Below are positions 11,195 to 18,094 of a stretch of 64,000 nt of DNA, piece by piece (position 1 is the first letter of the stretch; every line of letters begins with the position of its first letter). The translations under genes were made by a program, and so were the position numbers. This stretch comes from Thiocapsa marina 5811 (GTDB lineage: Bacteria > Pseudomonadota > Gammaproteobacteria > Chromatiales > Chromatiaceae), in assembly GCF_000223985.1 (NCBI RefSeq), contig NZ_AFWV01000003.1:353434-417433 (forward strand), written 5' to 3'. The notes beneath the pieces were generated by a model. The model saw only the letters and a list, made by a program, of their open reading frames with translations, did not search any database and was not told the origin of the DNA.

Positions 11195-11655
11195 TGCTCC
11201 AGGGGTCGCGCCACCCGCCCGGTCAGAAAGGAGCGCGCCGGATCGACTCGAGCGCGACCGGCGAGTGCCGTGCGACCGAGCAGCATGCGAAACAGCATGG
11301 TTTCGCGATTGGTCAGGGTCATCTCGATCGGCCAATCCCGCCCGGCCAGGGCGAGCCGGGTACGGATGACGTAACGGTCCTCGCGATGACCACCTGAGTC
11401 GGTGACCCGCCGTTGGTCGAGCACCGACGCCTCCGCGTGGATCACCACGTCGGTGCGCTTCTGCAGCGGATGGACGCCGAAGCGGACATAGTGCTGCCCG
11501 CCTCGGCGGAAGCCGTCGACATAGAAGGCATGCAGGGTGGAGGTGCGTGCCCCGGTGTCGATCTTGGCTTTGACGAGGCCCAGCCCCAACTCCGGCATGG
11601 TGACCCATTCGCGCCAGCCCAGCAGCAGGGCCTCCGAGCACTCGCCGGGGGTCAC
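11185..11655 (-). CDS. Retropepsin-like putative ATP-dependent zinc protease (COG4067 / RimB-like family)
   Basis: A 156-residue protein of the family annotated as ATP-dependent zinc protease, which has a retropepsin-like fold. The key motif is KAKIDTGARTSTLHA near residue 30, where the aspartate of D-T-G-A corresponds to the aspartic-protease active site. The later stretch LTNRETMLFRMLLGRTAL is the conserved C-terminal block of the family. It starts with GTG; the family usually begins with a similar LLGWREWV motif, which supports this start. In other genomes relatives sit beside RimK-type or other ATP-grasp ligases. Here it lies directly beside Anbu and close to a permuted ATP-grasp gene, so a role as hydrolase in the same pathway is plausible but inferred. 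Confidence 0.8.
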   Translation of the reverse strand: MTPGECSEALLLGWREWVTMPELGLGLVKAKIDTGARTSTLHAFYVDGFRRGGQHYVRFGVHPLQKRTDVVIHAEASVLDQRRVTDSGGHREDRYVIRTRLALAGRDWPIEMTLTNRETMLFRMLLGRTALAGRARVDPARSFLTGRVARPLEHYA

Positions 11656-11822
11656 GGCTTCGCCCCGACATCTGCTTGCGACAGTACACTCTTCATCTGG
11701 ATTCCCCGCATCGATCGCCCTGAATCATCGATGCTGGATGTTAACAGAGCCACGCTTCGGCGGGGGCTGTTAGACTCGGCAGCCATTCGGACGAGCTCCC
11801 ACACCGCATTTCGGAGGCACCC

Positions 11823-12524
11823 ATGCGCAAACCGATCCAGTCGACCCTCCTGCTCCTCCTGGCGATGCCGTTGGTCCCGGTCGCCGTCGCCGACGAGGGC
11901 ACGGCCAAGATCCTCGCGCCCTGGGAGGCGAACGGTCAGCTCTTCCAGATCGCCGTGGACAAACTCCAGTTTATCGGCACCTTCGAAGGTGTCATGTACA
12001 TCGAGCACGGGGACGGACTGCTGGATGCCGCGCTCTTTACGTGTCCGTCGACCCAGATCATCCATGTCCTGAGCAACGAGCTCGACGGCCAGGGCTATTG
12101 CACCATCGAAAGTCCAACCGGCGATTACGTGTATGCGGAATTTACCTGCGACGGCGAGCCCGGATCCTGCTCGGGAACCTTCACGCTGACGGGCGGAACG
12201 GGTCGTCTTGCCGGGATCACCGGGCAAAGCGATATGATCGTGCGCACCGCGCTCAGCGGAACGGCTATGAACGAGTCGACCGGCGGGACGGTCTCGGCGG
12301 CGAAGGGGCTGGCGATCTGGCCGGAGATGCGGTTCGAGTTCCCCGGCAAGAGCGCGAAGGCGGGGATGCTCGGGACCGGGTCCATCGCGAATGGAAACGA
12401 TGTCGTTCCGGAGTCCGCGTCGGAAATCGAAACCGACGGCGGGGGCGCGGAAGGGGCAGCGAACATCGAGGCGGATGTCGTCGCCGAACCGACTCCGGCA
12501 GACGCCGGGCGCAGCGAGCCCTAG
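11823..12524 (+). CDS. Secreted hypothetical protein
   Basis: A 233-residue protein I do not recognise. Residues 1-23 form a classical signal peptide (MRKPIQSTLLLLLAMPLVPVAVA, cited in part, with cleavage probably after AVA). The mature part is rich in beta-strand-like alternation and glycine, with three or four cysteines (FTCPSTQ, GYCTIE, FTCDGEPGSCSG) that could form disulfides in the periplasm. The segment GTFTLTGGTGRLAGITG resembles a turn-rich barrel strand pattern seen in lipocalin-like or allene oxide cyclase-like barrels, but this is only an impression. The last 50 residues are acidic and low complexity. The SNase-like gene starts 16 bases after its stop, so the pair may be cotranscribed. 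Confidence 0.7.
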   Translation: MRKPIQSTLLLLLAMPLVPVAVADEGTAKILAPWEANGQLFQIAVDKLQFIGTFEGVMYIEHGDGLLDAALFTCPSTQIIHVLSNELDGQGYCTIESPTGDYVYAEFTCDGEPGSCSGTFTLTGGTGRLAGITGQSDMIVRTALSGTAMNESTGGTVSAAKGLAIWPEMRFEFPGKSAKAGMLGTGSIANGNDVVPESASEIETDGGGAEGAANIEADVVAEPTPADAGRSEP

Positions 12525-12540
12525 CCGAGTGACAGCGGGG

Positions 12541-13056
12541 ATGTCGTCGCTGCTTTCTTCGCGCATGCCACCCTTTTCGAGGCGAGGGCTCCCGGGTGTG
12601 CTCGCGCTTCTGCTCGTTGTTGCGGCGGACGTTGCCGCCGGGTCCCGGGAGATCGTCGGGCTCGCGATCGTTCAGGACGACGGATCGCTTTTGATCAAGG
12701 GCCAGTCGATTGCGCTCTTCGGGGTCTATCTCCCCGACGCAGGTCGGCAATGCACCAGGCGACAGCAGCCGGTGCGGTGTGCTCCCAGGGCCGTGCTTGC
12801 GCTCGATTTTCGCGTCAGGGGCTTCGTGACCTGCGAGCCGCGCGGGCGCTCCGCCGAGGGAAGGATCCAGGCCGTCTGTTATGCCGATCGCACCGGGTTG
12901 AGCCCGGGCGAGGACTTAGGCGCTTATCTGATCAAGCGCGGCTGGGCACTCGCGCTCCCGACGGCCCCGTTCGAGTACCACGCCATGGAGCGCATCGCGC
13001 GGGCGAACGCGCTCGGCGTTTGGGGAACCGCCGTGGATTCGGTGAGCCCTCCCTAG
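12541..13056 (+). CDS. Secreted SNase-like (thermonuclease fold) protein with altered active site
   Basis: A 171-residue exported protein. A signal peptide (about residues 14-33, GVLALLLVVAADVAAG) precedes a staphylococcal-nuclease-like OB domain: IVQDDGSLLIKGQSIALFGV, then LPDAGRQC, CEPRGRSAEGRIQAVCY, DLGAYLIKRGWALAL and a C-terminal ANALGVWG. In active SNases the strand after the gly-turn carries an arginine (IRLxGIDAPE). Here it reads IALFGVYLPD, so the arginine and the acidic pair are not conserved, suggesting loss of nuclease activity. ATG 12541 is taken as the start; a GTG four codons earlier is possible. It follows the secreted hypothetical gene closely and converges on msrB. Confidence 0.75.
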   Translation: MSSLLSSRMPPFSRRGLPGVLALLLVVAADVAAGSREIVGLAIVQDDGSLLIKGQSIALFGVYLPDAGRQCTRRQQPVRCAPRAVLALDFRVRGFVTCEPRGRSAEGRIQAVCYADRTGLSPGEDLGAYLIKRGWALALPTAPFEYHAMERIARANALGVWGTAVDSVSPP

Positions 13057-13087
13057 CGCGCACCCGGCATCGCCGGCTGCGGCGGGG

Positions 13088-13486
13088 TCAGTCCTTCGGC
13101 TCGAAGGCCAGAGCGACCGAATTGATGCAGTAACGTAGTCCGGTCGGTCTCGGACCGTCCGGAAACACATGTCCGAGATGGGCGCCGCAGCTGTTGCAGT
13201 GCACCTCGGTGCGACGCATGCCGTAACTGACGTCGTCTTCGGTTGCCACGGCCTGTGCAGCGGCAGGCTGCCAAAAGCTCGGCCACCCCGAGCCCGAATC
13301 GAATTTCTCGCTCGCGTCGAACAGGGACTCGCCGCAGCAGACACAGCGGTAGAGACCCGGCTCCTTGGAGGCGTGATACTGCCCCGTGAAGGCCGGCTCG
13401 GTGCCTTTCTCTCGGCACACGCGGTATTGCTCCGGTGTCAGGGTTTCGCGCCATTCGCGATCGGTCTTCTCGATCTTGTGCCCCAT
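13088..13486 (-). CDS. msrB: Peptide-methionine (R)-S-oxide reductase MsrB
   Basis: A 132-residue cytoplasmic enzyme that reduces methionine-R-sulfoxide in proteins. It shows the two zinc-binding CxxC pairs (CVCCGES and [16 protein letters not shown]), the substrate motif [11 protein letters not shown] and the catalytic RYCINSVAL cysteine near the C-terminus. Length and order match stand-alone MsrB. I chose ATG 13484-13486 because GAGG lies five bases upstream; the frame is open 17 codons further without a ribosome site. It converges with the SNase-like gene, about 30 bases apart. No MsrA is adjacent. Confidence 0.95.
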   Translation of the reverse strand: MGHKIEKTDREWRETLTPEQYRVCREKGTEPAFTGQYHASKEPGLYRCVCCGESLFDASEKFDSGSGWPSFWQPAAAQAVATEDDVSYGMRRTEVHCNSCGAHLGHVFPDGPRPTGLRYCINSVALAFEPKD

Positions 13487-13930
13487 AATGACCTCGTGTG
13501 AGTGGGTTTCGACGATCGGATTGTTCATGGGCGGCATTGGCTTGAGCCCCGAGCGAGGCGGCCCTTATACTGGCTGTATCCTCGGGTCCGAATCGTGATG
13601 ATCGACGACCCCGACCGCGACTCGGTTTTGATCCCATTGCTATCATGATGTTGCTCGTGACGCCCCGCCTTGATGCCTCGCCGACACGAGCGGCCGGTCG
13701 GGTGGGCGCGCGAGGGCGAGGTACACCGAGACGGGCACCGGTGCTGGTGGACTGCGCTTCGCTTGTCCACCCTACACCGCAGTCAGCGGAAAGAGTGGGG
13801 CCGTATCCACGCGATCTCCACTCGACGCCTTCACGGTCTGCACGATGCGACGCGGGCTGTTCCCCGACAGGCGCCGAACCCGTCTCGACGACCGCTGATC
13901 CGGCGTGTGCACCCGAGGCGTGTGCCTGAG
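13487..13930. other. Intergenic region between msrB and the SCO1-like gene
   Basis: This region of about 440 bases has no convincing gene. It holds the msrB promoter region and a single half copy of the GTAGGGTGGAC-type repeat (13746-13775). The open frame that continues upstream of 13931 in the SCO-like gene's phase has poor codon character and no recognisable domain. Confidence 0.5.
13746..13775. repeat. Half copy of GTAGGGTGGAC-type intergenic repeat
   Basis: A 30-base unit with internal dyad symmetry (GGTGGAC ... GTCCACC) ending in CACCCTAC. The same unit occurs in full inverted pairs at 19919-20018 and 35093-35173, so this is a single arm of that family. Confidence 0.8.
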
Positions 13931-14548
13931 ATGTTCTTGCGGAACCGACACCCGCTCTGGATGCGCTTGGTCCTGATCCTCGGTGCCATCTCGCTGTTCG
14001 TCCTGGCCTATCAATGGGGTAATCAATACCAGCGCCGCAGCGCCGCGCCTCCGGTGATCGGCGGCTTGCTGATCCGCCCGCCCGCGAGCCTGCCGGATTT
14101 CGAGCTCCGGGAGGCGCTCGGCCGCCCGTTCGGCCAAAAGGATCTCGCGCAAGGCTGGACCCTGCTCGCGTTCGGCGACCTCTCGCGCGCTTCGGGACAA
14201 CTTGCCGTCCAGCGCCTGATCGATGTCTACAACCGGGTGGCCGACGAGCGTGCCTTGCGCAAGCAGCTGCGCCTCGTGCTCGTGACCGCGGGCAATGATT
14301 CAAGCCTTCACCGGGATTTCGCCGGTCTCTTGCCTGCGCTGAAGATCCTCGGCGGCGACCCGGAGCAGATCGACCGTCTCCGCGCCGACATCGGTCTCGG
14401 TGCGACGGACACGGCGGCGATCTTCGTCGTTGCGCCGGGGGGATTCGTGCTCGCCTTTCTTCCCGAGAGCGAAGGAGGCGCACAGCTCGCCGAGGATCTG
14501 AAAGCCATCTACGCCGGCTCGGATCTTTTATTGCCGGAGACACCATGA
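13931..14548 (+). CDS. SCO1/SenC-like membrane-anchored protein lacking the copper-binding cysteines
   Basis: A 205-residue protein with one N-terminal membrane anchor (residues 10-28, LVLILGAISLFVLAYQWG) and a thioredoxin-like domain. The order DFELREALGRPFGQKDL, GWTLLAFGD, RLVLVTAG and ILGGDPEQIDRLRADIG parallels the SCO1/SenC family block by block. In true SCO proteins the segment after WTLLFFG carries CxxxC for copper; here it reads GDLSRASGQ with no cysteine, and the later conserved histidine is not visible either. It is therefore unlikely to metallate cytochrome oxidase in the known way. The gene overlaps psd by four bases (ATGA), so they are translationally coupled. Start ATG 13931 directly precedes the membrane anchor. 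Other thioredoxin-fold origins remain possible. Confidence 0.7.
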   Translation: MFLRNRHPLWMRLVLILGAISLFVLAYQWGNQYQRRSAAPPVIGGLLIRPPASLPDFELREALGRPFGQKDLAQGWTLLAFGDLSRASGQLAVQRLIDVYNRVADERALRKQLRLVLVTAGNDSSLHRDFAGLLPALKILGGDPEQIDRLRADIGLGATDTAAIFVVAPGGFVLAFLPESEGGAQLAEDLKAIYAGSDLLLPETP

Positions 14549-15447
14549 CGGAACCCGTTCGGGGCATGGGGGCGCGGCTCTTCGTCGCCCTTCAGCATGT
14601 CCTGCCGCAGCACCTGTTGTCGGCCCTCATGTATCGGCTGGCGCGCGTGCGGTGGCGTCCACTGAAGGACCTGTTGATCGCGATCTTCCTGCGCCTCTAC
14701 CGGATCGATATGAATGAGGCGGTGGAGCCGAACGCGAAGGCCTATGCGCACTTCAATGCCTTTTTTACCCGCGCGCTGAGACCCGAGGCCCGGCCTCTTG
14801 ATCCGGACACGCTGGCGGTCGTGTGCCCCGTCGACGGCACGATCAGTCAGAGCGGTCGGATTACGGCGGGTCGCTTGATCCAAGCGAAAGGTCGGGTTTA
14901 CACCGTCGAGGAGCTTCTCGGGGGCGACCCGGAGCGGGCAGGGGCCTTCGACGGCGGGACCTTTGCGACCATCTATTTGGCGCCGAGCGATTACCACCGC
15001 ATCCACATGCCGCTCGGGGGCAATCTTGTCTGGATGCACCACATCCCGGGACGGCTGTTCAGCGTGAACAACGTCACCGCCGACCTGGTGCCGCGTCTGT
15101 TCGCCCGCAACGAGCGGGTCGCGTGCCGATTCGAGACCGATGTCGGCGCAATGGCGATGGTTCTGGTCGGGGCCATCTTCGTCGGCGGGATCGAGACCGT
15201 CTGGGCCGGCGAGGTCACGCCTGCACGAGACCGAAGTCAGGGCTCGAATGCGGGCAGCACCGGGGCCGGATCGGTCCGGCTCGAGCGCGGCGCCGAGATG
15301 GGCCGCTTCAATCTGGGCTCGACCGTGATCCTGCTCTTCGAGCCGGGTCGGGTGCAGTTGGACGAGACGCTCGTGCCGGGGAGCAAGGTTCGACTCGGGC
15401 AGCGGCTCGGCCGTCCCGCCGCGGCGTCCGAGCGCGTCGAGTCCTGA
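14545..15447 (+). CDS. psd: Phosphatidylserine decarboxylase proenzyme
   Basis: A 300-residue inner-membrane enzyme that converts phosphatidylserine to phosphatidylethanolamine. The self-cleavage motif LGST occurs near the C-terminus (FNLGSTVILLF), where the serine becomes the pyruvoyl group. Other family blocks are FNAFFTRALRPEARPL, CPVDGTISQSGRI, YLAPSDYHRIHMPLGG and PRLFARNERV. It overlaps the SCO1-like gene by four bases and is followed 31 bases later by a glycosyltransferase-like gene. An unusual short glycine- and serine-rich insert (SQGSNAGSTGAGS) precedes the LGST region. Confidence 0.95.
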   Translation: MTEPVRGMGARLFVALQHVLPQHLLSALMYRLARVRWRPLKDLLIAIFLRLYRIDMNEAVEPNAKAYAHFNAFFTRALRPEARPLDPDTLAVVCPVDGTISQSGRITAGRLIQAKGRVYTVEELLGGDPERAGAFDGGTFATIYLAPSDYHRIHMPLGGNLVWMHHIPGRLFSVNNVTADLVPRLFARNERVACRFETDVGAMAMVLVGAIFVGGIETVWAGEVTPARDRSQGSNAGSTGAGSVRLERGAEMGRFNLGSTVILLFEPGRVQLDETLVPGSKVRLGQRLGRPAAASERVES

Positions 15448-15478
15448 CGCGAGCCCGAAGCGAACCGGAGGCGCTGTC

Positions 15479-16645
15479 ATGTCCCACCTTTTCCTTGCCG
15501 TAACCGCCCACGGGTACGGGCATCTGGCGCAGGCGGCTCCGGTGGTCCATGAGCTGGCGCGGCGTTTTCCCGGTCTGCGGATCACCCTGCAGAGCGACAT
15601 TAATCCGGGCTTGGCGCGCAGCCGACTGCCGCCCGGGTTTACGCAGATCCAGGAGGGGACGGATATCGGTCTGCTCATGGACGGTCCTCTCGGCACCCGC
15701 TGGTCGGAAAGCCTGATCCGATATGCGGATTTCGAGGCCGACTACGAACGGCGACTCGAGCGCGAGACCTCACTGTTGCGCCGTGCGGCGCCTGACCTGG
15801 TCTTGGCCGATGTGCCCTGGCTGCCGCTCGATGCGGCGCGGCGGGCGGGCATCCCGGCCGTGGCGCTGTGCTCGCTCAACTGGTACGACATCCTGCGCGA
15901 GAGTCCGGTGGCCGATCAGGTCCCCGCACCTGTGATGGCGCGGATGCGGGCGGTCTATGCCGCGGCCGAGCTCTTCATCCGACCGGCCCCCTCGATGGCT
16001 ATGTCCTGGCTGCCGAATGCGATCGATGTCGGCCCCATCGCGAGCCGTTATCCGGATCGTCGGGATGCGTTGCGCGCACGCTGCGGCGTGCCCCCCGATC
16101 GCCCCTTCGCCCTGATTCAATTCGGTGGATTCCAGGGGTTCGATCCGCTCGCGATGTGGCCCGAGCAGGACCAAGTCCATTGGTTGGCTCAAGATCTTCC
16201 CGGCGGTCAGAGGCGCGATGCGACCGGGATTTCTTCGCTTGGACTGCGGGTGCCGGACGACGTCATGTCCTCCTGCGATCTCATGCTGTGCAAGCCCGGC
16301 TACGGCAGCTATGCCGAGGCCGCCGTCAATCGGATCCCCGTGCTCTACGTCAAGCGCGGCGATTGGCCGGAGGAAGCCGCCTTGATACCCTGGCTGGCAG
16401 AGCGGATGCCGACGCGCGAGATCACGCGGGAGGATCTTCTGGCGGGACACCTCGCCGAGGCCATCCAGGCGTTGTGCACCGCCGATCGACCGCCTGCCGT
16501 GGAGCCGACCGGCATTGCGGAGGTGGCGGATCTTCTGGAGCCCTTTCTGGTACACCGGCTCCGTCCTGCGGGTCATGCGTCCCGGGTTGCTCACTCCGGT
16601 TCGACGGGCGCCGCCTTGCCAACCTCAGTGGTGGAGGGGTCATGA
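15479..16645 (+). CDS. GT-B type glycosyltransferase-like protein
   Basis: A 388-residue protein that looks like a GT-B fold glycosyltransferase related to MurG or glycosyltransferase family 28 proteins. The N-terminus MSHLFLAVTAHGYGHLAQAAP has the glycine-rich loop with a basic/aromatic HG typical of this fold. The C-terminal half carries FALIQFGGFQGFDP and a CDLMLCKPGYGSYAEA block, the donor-binding glycine/glutamate loop of the family. Related proteins are annotated only as hypothetical glycosyltransferases. The gene lies between psd and a lytic transglycosylase, overlapping the latter by four bases, so a role in envelope glycan or lipid modification is likely but inferred. Confidence 0.7.
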   Translation: MSHLFLAVTAHGYGHLAQAAPVVHELARRFPGLRITLQSDINPGLARSRLPPGFTQIQEGTDIGLLMDGPLGTRWSESLIRYADFEADYERRLERETSLLRRAAPDLVLADVPWLPLDAARRAGIPAVALCSLNWYDILRESPVADQVPAPVMARMRAVYAAAELFIRPAPSMAMSWLPNAIDVGPIASRYPDRRDALRARCGVPPDRPFALIQFGGFQGFDPLAMWPEQDQVHWLAQDLPGGQRRDATGISSLGLRVPDDVMSSCDLMLCKPGYGSYAEAAVNRIPVLYVKRGDWPEEAALIPWLAERMPTREITREDLLAGHLAEAIQALCTADRPPAVEPTGIAEVADLLEPFLVHRLRPAGHASRVAHSGSTGAALPTSVVEGS

Positions 16646-17490
16646 CATCCTTCGGTGCCGATCCAAAGCGGGTCCGACGCCTGGCGTTTCTGGCGCTGGC
16701 CTTTATGCCGCTCGTCTCTTGGGGCAGCGTGGCGGGTCAATCGACCTCGACGGAGGGCGCCGAGACGCCGCAGTCCGGGACGCAATCAACCAAGATCGAT
16801 GCCGACGCACTCAAGTCCGCCAAGGCTGCTCCCGCCAAGCCGGCATTGCCGGCGGCGCCGAACGGGCCGCGTCCGAGCCGCGCGGAGGTCATCGCCATGA
16901 TTCCGGCGGTCGCCCGGCGACACGGTGTCGAGGATGAATTGGTGCGCGCGGTCGTCGCGGCGGAGTCGAACTACAACGCCCACGCCGTGTCCCGCGCGGG
17001 CGCGGTCGGGCTGATGCAGTTGATGCCCCCGACGGCAGCGGACTACGGGGTGACCTCGGTCGCCGATCTCTTCGACCCCAAGATCAACCTCGATACCGGC
17101 ACACGTCACCTCAAGCGCCTCCTGCGCAAATACAACAACGACTACGGTCGGGTCATCATGGCCTACAACGCGGGCGAGGGCGTGGTCGATCGCACCAACA
17201 GTCAGGTGACCTATCTCGAGACGCTCAACTACACCGAGGCGGTGATCACCTATTACCGCCGCAACGGCGGCACTGCGCCGACTCAGGTGGCCTTGAACCA
17301 GGTGCGCGCGTTGCGCGGGACACGCGATCTCGGCAAGGCACGGCGCCTCATGAAGAAATACTTGGATCCGTCGTTGTTGTCGCTTAAGGTCAAGCCGACG
17401 CTCGACCTGAAGCGCCTCAACCCGGCCCTTCACGAGGTCGGTCCCGAGAGCAAGCCGATGTTCGAGCTGGGCGCGAGCGGTCGGCCGTGA
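16642..17490 (+). CDS. Periplasmic lytic transglycosylase (SLT domain)
   Basis: A 282-residue exported murein lytic transglycosylase. Residues 1-35 are a signal peptide (RLAFLALAFMPLVSWGSVAG), followed by an alanine/proline-rich linker to about residue 80. The SLT domain shows the catalytic glutamate in VAAESNYNAHAVSRAGAVGL, then MQLMPPTAADYGV and MAYNAGEGVV, the standard goose-lysozyme-like signature. A tail of about 80 residues follows. The start ATG 16642 overlaps the stop of the preceding gene (ATGA) and has GGAGG upstream. It cleaves peptidoglycan with formation of anhydro-muropeptides. It sits between the glycosyltransferase-like gene and lemA in an apparent envelope operon. Confidence 0.9.
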   Translation: MTSFGADPKRVRRLAFLALAFMPLVSWGSVAGQSTSTEGAETPQSGTQSTKIDADALKSAKAAPAKPALPAAPNGPRPSRAEVIAMIPAVARRHGVEDELVRAVVAAESNYNAHAVSRAGAVGLMQLMPPTAADYGVTSVADLFDPKINLDTGTRHLKRLLRKYNNDYGRVIMAYNAGEGVVDRTNSQVTYLETLNYTEAVITYYRRNGGTAPTQVALNQVRALRGTRDLGKARRLMKKYLDPSLLSLKVKPTLDLKRLNPALHEVGPESKPMFELGASGRP

Positions 17491-17542
17491 TTCTTGTCAC
17501 GGAAGGAACATCGTCGGCATCGCTCGGAAGGGGACTCGGTAC

Positions 17543-18094
17543 ATGGTTTACGGGTTTGCGGCGCTCCTCCTGATCCCGCTGGGTTGGGGTATTTGGGTCT
17601 TCAATCGCCTGGTGCGCCTGCGCAATCGCGTGCGCGCGGCCTGGAGCGATATCGATGTTCAGCTCACTCGGCGGCACGACCTGATCCCCATGTTGGTCGA
17701 GGCGGTGCGCGGCTATGCGACGCATGAGAAGACACTCTTCGAGGCCGTCGCGGCGCTGCGCTCCCGTGCCCTCGAGACGCGAAGTCCCGCCGAGCTGGCG
17801 ACCCTCGAGGCGGCCCTCGAGCAGTCGGTCGGTCGGCTGATGCTGCTCGAGGAGGCCTATCCGGATCTGAAGGCGAGCGAGAATTTCCTGCGCCTTCAAC
17901 GCGATCTCGTCGATGTCGAGGAGCATCTCCAATACGCCCGCCGCTTCTACAACGGTGCGGTGCGCGAGTTGAACGACGGGGTTCAGAAGGTGCCGGATCT
18001 GCTGCTCGCCCGGCTGTTCGGATTCGCGTCGGCCGAATACTATCTGGCACGCGAGTCCGAGCGTGCGGCACCCCGACTCGAGGCCGAAGCATGA
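17543..18094 (+). CDS. LemA family protein
   Basis: A 183-residue protein with one N-terminal membrane helix (YGFAALLLIPLGWGIWVFN) followed by a helical bundle. The motifs RLVRLRNRVRAAWSDIDVQL and RRHDLIPMLVEAVRGYATHE are the hallmark of the LemA family, and NDGVQKVPDLLLARLFGF is the usual C-terminal block. The exact role of LemA proteins is unknown. They commonly precede a DUF2207 or TPM-domain membrane protein, and here the next gene overlaps it by four bases and is a DUF2207 protein, which matches that pairing. Confidence 0.92.
   Translation: MVYGFAALLLIPLGWGIWVFNRLVRLRNRVRAAWSDIDVQLTRRHDLIPMLVEAVRGYATHEKTLFEAVAALRSRALETRSPAELATLEAALEQSVGRLMLLEEAYPDLKASENFLRLQRDLVDVEEHLQYARRFYNGAVRELNDGVQKVPDLLLARLFGFASAEYYLARESERAAPRLEAEA

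Noticed and set aside
15868..16641. An upstream extension of the lytic transglycosylase frame
   Set aside because: It lies in a shifted frame over the glycosyltransferase-like gene. The signal peptide begins at 16642, where the ribosome site also lies.
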